From NCBI GenBank assembly GCA_029449235.1, contig JANATG010000004.1, forward strand, positions 2,852,001 through 2,916,000: a DNA stretch of 64,000 nt, given 5' to 3'. The notes beneath the pieces were generated by a model that saw nothing but the letters and a program-made list of their open reading frames with translations, was not told the DNA's origin and did no database searches. Source of the stretch: Linnemannia schmuckeri (lineage: Eukaryota > Mortierellomycota > Mortierellomycetes > Mortierellales > Mortierellaceae). Within the stretch, counting starts at the first letter, position 1, and each line of letters begins with the position of its first letter. Both the position numbers and the translations under genes were made by a program. This document shows positions 38,134 to 48,100 of the stretch, piece after piece.

Positions 38134-38284
38134 AATGATGATCGAGTTGGTTCTGTTGGTTGGTTGTTGATGAGGATGATCTTGAAGCTGAAGCTAGGCT
38201 GGACTGGACAGAGACGGGACGAGAGGGAACTTGCTTGGAGACTTGGAAAGTTGATGAGAAAAGGAGAAAAAAGAAAGAGGAAAG

Positions 38285-38307
38285 AAAAAAAAAAAAAAAA
38301 AAAAAAA
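38285..38307. repeat. A23 homopolymer
   Basis: Pure A run about 150 nt upstream of the membrane-protein start; T on that gene's coding strand, where it could act as a nucleosome-excluding promoter element. Confidence 0.9.
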
Positions 38308-38351
38308 GGAAAAGAGATGAGAAAAGGGAAAGGAAGGGGAAATAAGAAAAT

Positions 38352-38352
<1 letters not shown>

Positions 38353-38383
<31 letters not shown>
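38353..38383. repeat. A31 homopolymer
   Basis: Longest homopolymer in the window, 45 nt from the A23 run. Confidence 0.9.
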
Positions 38384-38385
<2 letters not shown>

Positions 38386-39547
38386 GTTTTTTGTTAGTGA
38401 GCACTAGAAAGTACACCCAGATGAAGAAAGGAGAGATGAACACAACGAAAAAAAAAGTAGTGGGATCTCTCCTTTGCCTTCTTTGGCCTGCAGAAAGCAC
38501 TCTTATTCTTCACTTACACGTACTGCACATGTGCACATGCATATAAAAAACACCATCGATACACGCACCCCATCTTATAAGGACATCTTCGTTTTACTGC
38601 TTTTCTCTGCCCTCCACTACTCCTTTTCTGCCTGCACCTACTTCGTCTTTTTACGCTTTCCTTGGTATCTATCAAGTGAAGGACCAATTGAACTAAAACT
38701 CAAGAACAAAAAAAACCAAAGAGGCCAGGCCAACAAAACAACAAGAAGGAGAACCCCACGTCGAATGCTTATTTCGCTTTCCGGGCCCCCAATTGGCTGC
38801 ATTCTTGTCAATCAGTATTTCGGTACATTTGCTCTCACCCTCTCACCTGCCCTTCTACTGTTGGTTATTTTTTTTATTTTTTTTTTTTTTGGTTTCTTGA
38901 GTAACCATGTCTGGGAGCTCAGCTTCAGTTCCAGCCATCTTCCCTTCGTTCCTTCTTTCTTTCGTGTTGTTACCTTCATCTTCCCGCTGAATACAGTACT
39001 ATCCACGTCGCAATGAGTTGAACCAATCACCTCACTGCACAACTTTAAAATTGTGGCTTGGACAAGATAGGAGATCTATGGGGTAAGGTGTTTGGTGGCC
39101 AGGAAGTGGGGCCTATCGCAATAGCTGTGGAGACAAGCAAGGTTTGATTTCTCGGTTTCGATGTATGTATTCTTCAACTCACATGACCCTTCTTTTAATC
39201 GTCTCATATCAGGCCAAATCGAGACACCGTGTCCTGTGGACAATAAAGTCCTTTTTCTTCCAAAGAAAACGTTCTTCGATTCAACTTCAATCAGTTCCGA
39301 TGCTGACAACTTGCTTTGCGTTTTATGACTTTTTTGTTGTCGTTCTTCCGGATAAACCCACTCCCGCTTTCTTCTTTCTTCTTTTTCTTTACACCTTATT
39401 ACCTTTTATCCTCCTTTTTCTCCTCCCTTTATCAACCCGCTTCTTATCCCTCCTCTCTTTCTCTCTTCTCTTCTCTTTGTCTCTCATCACCCTTCCTCTC
39501 TAACATTTTCAATTCCTCTTCTTCTTCAACATACCCTGCCCTCCAAG

Positions 39548-40644
39548 GTGACAACCGCAGAAGCACCAAAGCTCCTCCCGGACCAGAACGAATTCGTAGA
39601 ACTGCGCCCAAGTCTCTTCCGCTGCACATTCGTCCTGTCCTTCGGACCCGTCGCCCTTCCCATCGCAACCTTCCTCATCCGCGGCAACCCCATCCCTTCT
39701 TCCTCAGACTCTTCCTCGTCGGAGAAAGCCCAAGCCCACGAATGGATCATGATCGACGCCGGCGCACCTCCACAGGCCGCCGGAATTCTCGCCGCCGTCG
39801 AGCGCGTCATTTCTCACCCAGGCGATACACTCAAATACCTCTGTATCACCCACGCACATCTCGACCATACCGGCGCTATTCCCCTCCTTCTTGACCGGTA
39901 CCCGAGTTGTAAAGTTGTAGGGCACCCTGAAGAGAGACCGTTCTTGTGTGAAGGGAGAGGGTATAAGAGTTGCGCAGGGGACACGTGGGTGTTTAATGTG
40001 ATGAAGCATTTGGCGATGGCTTCCAAAGTCCAGATCCCGGTTGAGAGGATGGTTTTTCTGAAGGAGGGAGAGGAGTGGGAGTATGGGGGGCTTGTGAAAG
40101 TGATTGAAACTCATGGACATACTCCAGGTAAGGAATGTCTTCTTTGTTGTTTTGTTGATGTGTTTACTTTTTTTTGCGTGTAAGATTTTCTGAAGATTAC
40201 TACACTGAAACGAACGCCACCAAAGAACGGACTACATATATGACTTACGTCAAATATGATAGTCAAACTAATGATCATCACTATCATATACTCCCCTGTC
40301 GTTCTGCGCCATCACCACCACCGCCACCACTCTTCAACACGACCTAGCCCCTAACCCACCTTCCTTTCTACAAAAACAGGGTCGATCTCATTCATCCATG
40401 TTCCCTCACACTCCATTATGATCGGAGATGCATCCAAGAACCACGCCTTCCTTTCTAAACAACCCTGTCTCTCCTACCCCTTGTCCACCGGAACCTACCA
40501 AATGGGTACCGCCATCCAGTCCATGGACAAGATTATCTCCCTCAAGAACAAGTTGATACCATCTTCCCCGCACATAATTATAACCCTGAGGGTGTTACTG
40601 TTGAAGAAATGCAGGCGTTCCGGGCTGCCAACCCACGTAGTTAG
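39548..40644 (+). pseudogene. Metallo-beta-lactamase-fold hydrolase gene, apparently damaged (plus-strand copy)
   Basis: Exon 1 39548-40127, exon 2 40380-40644. MBL-fold enzymes are metal-dependent hydrolases; the metal motif THAHLDHTGAIP is at 39848-39883. Further family blocks are IMIDAGAPP, VGHPEERPF, VIETHGHTPGSISFIH, IMIGDASK and PAHNYNPEG. Two lesions are visible. The codon aligning with the start of the inverted copy (ATG ACA ACT GCA) is GTG here, with no in-frame ATG nearby upstream. In exon 2 one base is missing near 40553-40555, so LKNKL must change frame to continue into DTIFPAHNYNPEG and a stop at 40642-40644. Read without correction, translation runs into unrelated sequence to 40804. 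It may be a pseudogene, or a working gene with an upstream start exon and a base-call error. Exact substrate unknown. Confidence 0.65.
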
Positions 40645-40898
40645 AGCGTACATAAGTTTCTCCCTGCTCTTCCTTTCCTTTATTCCTTCGTCAGCGATAA
40701 TAACATCCACATCCATATCTCATCGTCCATTGTTCATCATAAAAAAAAAACACTCACGCTGGCTCAAAGACATATTAAAACACGATCAAATTGTTTACCT
40801 GTAACGATCGGCTAAATGGCTTCGGGTTGCAGACGAATTGCTTTTTTGCGATTTTTTTCATTTCAAAGATAAAACTCTCTCCACTATCCAACACGGAG

Positions 40899-41375
40899 TA
40901 TCAGCCCTCAAAATCTCATCTCTTCAACGGGCTTCCCCTCAGGGCTATAATCATGCGCTGGGAAATAGTATCGATTTGACCCTTGAGAGAAATAATTTTG
41001 ACCATGAATTAGATGGTGATATCCATATAGCAGGACCTCGTGGAGACGAGGTAGGAGAGGTAGGGTTGATTGGAGAGGCACATGAGATTCTTGGAGGCGT
41101 CTACGACCATGATGGAACGCGACGATGTATGGATGAATAGAATCGAGCATAGTTTTTTTATGAATAGAGTAAGGAGGTGAGAGTATGTTGGTAGGTTACT
41201 GAGAGTTATCGTAAAGACGCGTTCGTTTGAAAAGTAGTGGCGCAAAAAGAGGTAGTGAAGGTAGTTTGGCGAGAATGATTATCTGATTTATTTATTTATT
41301 TTTTTGTTTTTATTTGGCAGAGTGTTTTGATAGAGGATCGACGAGCGAATCCATATATGCAGCTGATGCTCGTTT

Positions 41376-41410
<35 letters not shown>

Positions 41411-41894
41411 CCAGCAACAATAACAACAAAAGCAACAACAAAAAAAAGCTACAACAAGAAGCAAAATCCAGAAACCAGCGAAGAAGAAAACAAAAGGTGT
41501 TTACCTGGGGTATGTCCATGGGTCTTTAATCACTTGATCACCTTCAAGTACTCCCACTCATCCCCCTCCTTGACCCAAACCATATCCTCAACTGGAACTT
41601 ACATCTTAGAAGGCGCACGCCCATCAAATGCTTCATTAAATTAATCATCCATTTTATCCCCACTACACCTCTTGTAACCCCTTTCCCTCACGCAGGAAGG
41701 ATCTCTCTTCTGAGTGGGCGAAGATCTTATTACCATAGTGCCGGTCGAGAAGAAGGGGGGGAAGGGGGGGATAAGGTTTCCACGGATGAAGTAGGTGACG
41801 ATGGGGAGACGAATGTACAGCGGAAGAGGCCTGGGCGCAGATTTATGAACTCGTTCTAGTCTGGGAGGAGTTTTGATGCTTCTGCAGTTGTCAT
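40899..41894 (-). pseudogene. Inverted, degenerate second copy of the metallo-beta-lactamase-fold gene
   Basis: Read from 41894 down, this matches the plus-strand gene at 39548-40644. Its start ATG ACA ACT GCA GAA GCA aligns with the plus copy's first codons, then LRPGLFRCTFV with a stop inside the first 20 codons. About 190 nt including the metal-binding HAHLDH block are deleted. AHSEERSFLREG, VEDMVWVKEGDEWEY and THGHTP follow (splice donor at 41504), then exon 2 with FIHTSSRSIMVVDASKN, SNQPYLSYL and PAHDYSPEG. Several stops and frame changes interrupt it, so it cannot encode an enzyme. The intron (41504-41143) is longer than in the plus copy and contains the A30 run and AAC/AAAG-rich sequence. 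The two copies lie tail to tail with a spacer of about 250 nt. Confidence 0.85.
41380..41409. repeat. A30 run followed by AAC-rich simple repeat
   Basis: Lies within the intron of the inverted MBL copy and is followed by CAACAA/AAC-rich sequence to about 41460; absent from the equivalent intron of the plus copy. Confidence 0.85.
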
Positions 41895-42871
41895 CTTTTC
41901 GTGAAGTTTATTAATGGCTGTGAAGAGGGAAAGGCCTCGAAATGACAACTCCAATTAATCCAAACACTTCAAAAATCTCAATTCCCCTCCATCTCCCTGG
42001 TTCCACTACTCCGGCTAACTCACTGATTCACTACTCCAGCTCTTCGCTACTCGTACCACTTGGTGATAGGGCTTTTTAGAATTTTTTTAGAAGCTTTTTA
42101 TGTTAGAAAGTGGTTGCGATGGTGGTGTGGTGTGATGATGAAATGTTAAAACAGAGTAGATTTCTTGCTCTTAGTAGGTGTCTTTGTCCATCTGTTTGGC
42201 TGTTTTTGATTGTTTGTCTGTCTGTCTATCTGGACCTTTCATATTGCCACATTGCACATTATACACTGTTCTTTTCCGCCATTTCTAAATAGTTTCTAAT
42301 TGCCTTTTCCCCTCGCTCTCAAACTCATTTCCGGTACTGTATTACAGTGCATGCTGCGGTCTTAAACATATCGCACGCCCACCTCCGTTTCCTTCTTCCT
42401 TCATCAATATCCACAGACATTCGCATCTCATCGTCCATCACTAAAGGCTCAACAAACATGTTATTAACCACGATCAAAGTTGTTCACCGATTATGTGATG
42501 TTTTCAGATGTTTTTGGTTTTATTATTGGTATTTTTTTGTTTCTCGCAGAAGGGAAAAGAGAGGTAGCAAACAGAATATAGGGGGGAAAGCACAGAAAAG
42601 AAAGGTCTCCAGTGTCAAGAAACACTTTCCCGACAACGGATAGGAAACCCTTCCTCTTACTCATCCAACCTCATCTTCTATCTACTACTTCGCTTCTATC
42701 TATCGAAAGAGAGTGGCGGTGTGGGTGTGGCTATTAAGGTACTTTTTGGTAGTGGGAACATGAACTTTTTGAAGTATAGGGGATAAACATCATCTAAAGA
42801 TATGGTAATATGTAAAAAGAGAAAAAGCAAAGAAACAACCATGAAAGCGAACTCAAAAAGAGTCACCCTCT
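41895..42871. other. Gene-free stretch with a repeated MBL 3' flank fragment
   Basis: About 1 kb. The segment 42390-42489 resembles 40674-40807 (downstream flank of the plus-strand MBL gene) in the same orientation, sharing ATCTCATCGTCCAT and CACGATCAAA blocks in order. The rest shows nothing recognisable. Confidence 0.5.
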
Positions 42872-44295
42872 TTAAAGAGCCATCATGAAGAGGGCAACGA
42901 CACCGGTGAGGGCAACAGAGCCAATGAGCTTGGTAGCAGAGCTCTTGCCATCAGTACCAGTGGGCTTGGTAGCAGCACCAGTAGTAGTAGCGTTACCAGC
43001 GGGGGCAGTGTAACCGTCAACGACCAAGTCACCGCAAGCAATACGGGTACCGTTGTTGTGAATGACAACGGAGCGTCCGACCATGGGGCCGTTAGCGGGC
43101 TCGGTGAAGGACAACTGGGTATCGATGTACTGGATGGTGGGGAAGGTGCCATCCTGAGTGGGGAGAATGTTTCCGTGCTTGCCGGACAAGTCACCAGTCT
43201 GGCAGGAGGTCAAGTTTGTGGGGTTGCAGGGGGCGGGGCCGACGTTGAAGGGGTCGAGGTGTCCACCGGTGGCCGCGCAGCCGTAGTTGGGGCCGACAGG
43301 GGTGACGTGGATGTGGTACTCGTATCCGGCAGTCTTGTTGATGGCGGCGTTCAGGGTGAGACCCTTGAGGCCGGTGAGGGTGATGTTCATACCGGCGTCG
43401 ACCTTGTCGAAGGTGAAGTGAACAAGGAACTCACCTATTAGCGTTGTGGCATAGATTAGGCAGAGAAAGGATTAGTATTTTTTTTTCGTTTTGTTAAATT
43501 TGTTCGGACTGGATTGAGAGCCATAAGCTTTCGCGATTCAGCACCACCGCAACACCCGCTCCTTATTTTTGTTGGTGAGTTGAAAAAAAATGAATGTCGT
43601 ACAAACACATTCACAGAAAAAGGGATAAAGGGAGGGAAAGGGGAAATTAAAGTGCGTTGTTGGTTTGTTTGTCTGTCCATTGTTGTAAAATTAGAAACGA
43701 GCAAGGGCGCCCTTTTTTCAATCGAGAGCCGTGAACAATGAGGAAAGTGATGACTCGTGTTTGTTCGCTCTATTTGTAGGTTCCTGATTGTTGCTGATTG
43801 TAAATAAACACCCGAGAGTTGATTGTCGAGGGAAGCCAGTTAGGTAGACATGGCAGGGGTACGAAGGAAGGACAGTTGAAATGGGAAAATTGTCCCCACG
43901 AGAAAAAGGAAGAAAAGGAAAGAGGTACTGTTGCAAACATAAAAAGAGGAAATGGAGGGAGAAAGGCATGCTGTTATCCGAAGCAAAAAAGGGGGAGATG
44001 AGAAGCAAGAGGCAATAAATAGAAATAGAATACTATTGTTGCTTCGCTTGCTTGCTGTTGCTACTGCTTGATGCCCCACAGACACCGAAACGGTTCGAAA
44101 CAAGACAGATAGACATATATCAAAACAAAGAGAAGCATGTTTGTAATAAAAACAAACAACTAGAGGGATGCAAAGACAAATAAACGTACCGTTGAGGGAG
44201 GTGACGTTGGCGGAACCGTGCTTGAGCTCGGTAGAGGGGGCGGCAGCGACGAGGCCGGCGAAGGCGAGGAGAGCGGTAGCAGACTTGAAAAGCAT
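42872..44295 (-). CDS. GPI-anchored cell-surface superoxide dismutase, Cu-only (SOD5-like) type
   Basis: Two exons, 44295-44190 and 43434-42872, joined across a 755-nt intron, 222 residues. Such enzymes disproportionate superoxide at the cell wall. A signal peptide opens the protein (MLFKSATALLAFAGLVAA). The Cu/Zn-SOD-like fold shows HIHVTPVGPNYGC, ATGGHLDPFN, TGDLSGKHGNI and VGRSVVIHNNGTRIACG, placing the copper histidines and the cysteine pair. The electrostatic loop and zinc ligands of classical SOD1 are not apparent, which fits the fungal Cu-only extracellular group. A Thr/Ala/Gly-rich spacer precedes a hydrophobic tail (LIGSVALTGVVALFMMAL) that looks like a GPI-attachment signal. Strong C-ending codon bias suggests high expression. 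Confidence 0.88.
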
Positions 44296-45106
44296 GTTTG
44301 GTTATATATGTATGTGTATGTGGTGAGTGGAGTGGTTGGTTGGTTGTGTCGGGCGAGGACGAAAGTAAGAGGAGAGAGAGAGAGGTGAGGGTATGAACGA
44401 GTGATGAGTTTGAAGGAAGAGTGAAGAAAAGAGAAAGGGAAGCAGAAAAAAAAAAAAAAAGAGGTGAGCATTGGAGGAAGGGGTCCTATTTATTCAAATT
44501 TCGCCTCGAGGATGGAGAGAGTGTGTGTAAGAATGAGAGGCAAGGCAACAAGGTCAAGGTTGGGAGTGGATGGGATGGATACTTTACTTTTACTTTACTT
44601 GCTTCGCATTCATTGCCCAATTCAATTTAATTGTATTCAGTATTGTTGTATGTATAGTACAGTGGGGTTGCTTCTATTATTATTCATTACCTTATTATGT
44701 ATGTATCGTAGTGTATGCCCTGCCTGCTCCTGCGACGATGATCCATCACTCTTTCCCTTTCGCCCTGTCGCATAGCCTTCTTCCTTTTTCCCCAGCTGGA
44801 TACTATGCGATTCGTACACTTTGTTGTGTTTGCGTTGCCTTTGCACTAAACTAGTGAGGTGGCAGTCCATCCTTTTTCACACAACCCTCACAAGCCCCCT
44901 TTTTCGCTTTCTTGACGTGTGTCCGTTCTTTTTTCCTTCTTTCCTTTTCCCTCTTTCTCTCTTTGTCCAATGCCACTTAGATAGCAAAACAAACGGCAAT
45001 CGCAAGCAGGTAGCCAGACAGACAGGGGTTCTTCTATTATTGTGATTTGTTTTTGGCTATGATTAAACATTACATACTCACGTTCGTTCGTAGTCAACTA
45101 TTGAAC

Positions 45107-45175
45107 AAGGAAAACGAAGAAAGAAGCAGAAGAAGACGAAGAAGAAGAAGAAGAAGGAGAGGAGGAGGAAAAAGA
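45107..45175. repeat. GAA/GAAGAC-rich imperfect repeat
   Basis: Imperfect GAA triplet-rich tract with a core of repeated GAAGAA units and near-total purine content. Confidence 0.75.
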
Positions 45176-48100
45176 AAGGCATGACCACTCCACCTATCTC
45201 TCTCCAACCCATCACACCTTCCATCACACCCACCAATCCCCCCATCTCCCTCCACAATTCGCATTTCTGTTTCGTTTTCTCGTCTTTCGTTGACTTTTCT
45301 ACGAATCATTTCGCGAGCAGTTAAATGAACCCGAACACGCCAGGAATGCGCTGTTCCCTATTGCTCCTGCTCCTTACTCTCCTAGCTTCAGCTATTTGCC
45401 CTCTGACGGGCTAATTCGTTGGTCACTGCTGGAGTTGTATCGATCGTATGAAGTGAAATGTATCATCGTCGTCGCCCATTTGTCGTTCTCTCTTCTCTCT
45501 TTTCTTTTCTGGATTTTTGTCGCCAACTGGGATTTCTTTACTGCGAGCGAGTGTGAATAGATGAAGCTTTTTTTTTTGTTGTCGTCGCGGTTTTTTTGCG
45601 CAAGAGCGTAAGAACAACAAGAAGAGGCAAGAAAAGATAAAGTATTCGTTCGATTGAATTGAATAAAATCCCTCGTTCGTTTACCACAACCAAAAACAAC
45701 CAGCAATTTAATCCTTCCGCCCATTTTTCGCATAGAGGAAGGTCCAGCCTGGGTCGGTAATTTTGCGTCAATTGGTTCTTGCTTTTTTCATTGTGAGGTG
45801 CTGGCTGCTCTCCTCAAACTCTCCTCTAACCCTATCCTCATCCATTCGTGTGCACAAGCACAACGTTCTTTTATTTTTACACTCAAACACACACAACCTA
45901 CTTCATCGATGAGGAAAAGAAAGGCAGGTGAAGGAAATGAACAAAACAAGTAACGAGGGGTGTAACCTCCCCACACACTCTTTCTATCTCTCTCCACCAC
46001 CACTCAACGCACGCCCACGCATGAATGCCGTTACGATTGTTTGTTGTTTTTTTGTGTGGGTGTGTGTATTTTAGCTGTTGACAGAAATAATAAAGAGGGC
46101 TCTCATCTAGCCATAGCCCTCTCCTCTCCCTACAATTCCCTCATACTCCTCTCTTGAGTCTCCTCCCTCTTTCGGTCTTCACTTTCCTATGGAAGAATGA
46201 AATTTTTTTTATTATTACTGCCTCTTATCCACAATCCGCCCACGAGAAATGCGAATGTGAGCGGCGCATCGCAGCAAAGATGAATGTTGAGCGAACGTGA
46301 GAGTGAAAAAGACTTTCTTGTCTCGATAGTAAACAAGAGAGCATTTTGGCAACAAAGATCCAAATAGACATTTAGTTTTCGTTGCCTGTGTTTGTGTCAA
46401 CCATAATTATCATGACAAAGGGCTTTTTCTCTTTTTAGCCCTCGAGATAGTGGAGAATGCTCTCGTTCTGTTGTCGTTCGCCTGATGCTGATGATGGGTG
46501 GTGTGTGTGATGATTCTAAGGAGGTCTAGGTGGACGAACCAGGGCTTGTAGGTTTGGCATGCTCCACCTTCTCCCCTCCTTTTCGTTGACCTCTTCACGT
46601 TTGCTCTCAATAATAACGACGAGTTATTATTTTTTGAGTTGGTGGTTTTTTTTTCTGTTCATTGTGCTTTGCCTAGTCCTTTGTTAATCTCAAGCGATGA
46701 AGTGAGTGCCTCGTATCCCGCAGATGATGACTGAGATTCTCTTTTTCCTTCTCGTTCTTCTCCGTAGTTTTTTTTGAACCGTTCTCGGTTATGAAAATTC
46801 TCTTCCCCAAAGCGGTGTGTTTGCGTGCATGAATGGCCACTATTTTGTTCTCCTTTCCTGTCCTCTTTCCTTCCGTCCTGCAACCTTTCTGGCCCCTTCC
46901 TTTGTCCGTTTCTAAAAATCATAGTGACCTAAAAAAAACCAACGAATCAAAGACAACGCCATACCTGGTGGGGTATTCTGACCCACCAATAGGGAACCAT
47001 CTGGATGCTAACAAGCTGGTTTCCAACAGAACTCCTCTTTCTCTCCCCTATCTGTTATCATTCTCGAGTCGCGCAACTCTCTTTGTTACAGTCCAGATGG
47101 TTTACTCTTTTGTCTCCTTCCCTCGTCTTTTGAACTGAGTGCGTGGGGAAAAAGAGAGGGGCCCTGTAATGGCCCGAGGAAGAGGGCCCGGAGGTATCTG
47201 AAGAATGTACGCATGCACAAGGGTGAAAATATTCCTTCTATCTGCAGCTATTTATTGGGGAAGGAGGGGGCCCGCAAAGCACTAGCAGGAAAATATGGCA
47301 CGCATGCATGCCTTTTTTTCCAACTCAAAAAAGATGTTGCGCAAAAGGAAGAAGAGAACAGGCTTGTTTATAGTTGGTATCTCGATCTCTTGAAATGACC
47401 CACAATAAAGGACAACCATCTCTAACCCCCTCACCTCGCCTCGGTTTTGCCCTTTTTTGTGCCTTTTGTTCACAAAATAGATCATACCACCAGCGAGAGG
47501 ATAACCGCAAACCAGTGAAAGAAAAGAAGGACAGAAACGAAAAGATTGTGGTGGAATAAGGGAACCTCGAGTTGTTGTTGAGAGCATAAAAAAAAAATAA
47601 AAAATAATGCGAAATTTGTTCACTGTCTAGGCGTTGCGCATCGAGAAACCCTTGTGGAACCTCATTTTATTTCATTTATGTTTATTTTTCGCAGAAACGA
47701 AGAACTCCTTCTATCCTGCAAATAAGAGGAAGATCGATTAGATTGAACAATCCGCCTCCCCTACGAGAGGAAAGTGCACCTCTGATGATGCCAACACGCT
47801 GAACAATAGCAACCATGAACAAGGAACAGATCTGAAAAGATGGGACAGAAGGAGTAAGAGTGACAGTGTAGGGAGAGAGGGAATGCGTTCATGGATCGAG
47901 TACCCTACCAGCCAAGTCAGCCAAATCGAACCGCTTATCAGATCTTTTTTCTTTCACTTTTTCCATCCCGCTTTGAGTATTTTCAGCCTAGTCAAGGAAA
48001 AAGCAAAAGGAGATGGACCCTCCCTTCTCTCTCTCTCTCCAAGTCGGATACAACACCCACGCCCTTTCACTGAGTTTTTTAGCAAATGTACTCTTCCCCT

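Larger units (their letters stand above)
38134..39547. other. Divergent intergenic region with two poly-A runs
   Basis: About 1.4 kb between the membrane-protein start and the metallo-beta-lactamase-fold gene. It holds A23 and A31 runs close to the membrane-protein gene and CT-rich sequence before the MBL gene. No domain-bearing frame is visible. Confidence 0.5.

Noticed and set aside
40555..40804. Extended reading frame of MBL exon 2 after LKNKL
   Set aside because: The conserved DTIFPAHNYNPEG continues in another frame and the inverted copy supports that frame; the extension is out-of-frame sequence.
44040..44110. Possible tRNA because of a GGTTCGAAA box-B-like string
   Set aside because: No A box at the right distance and no pairing acceptor stem; the site lies inside the SOD intron.
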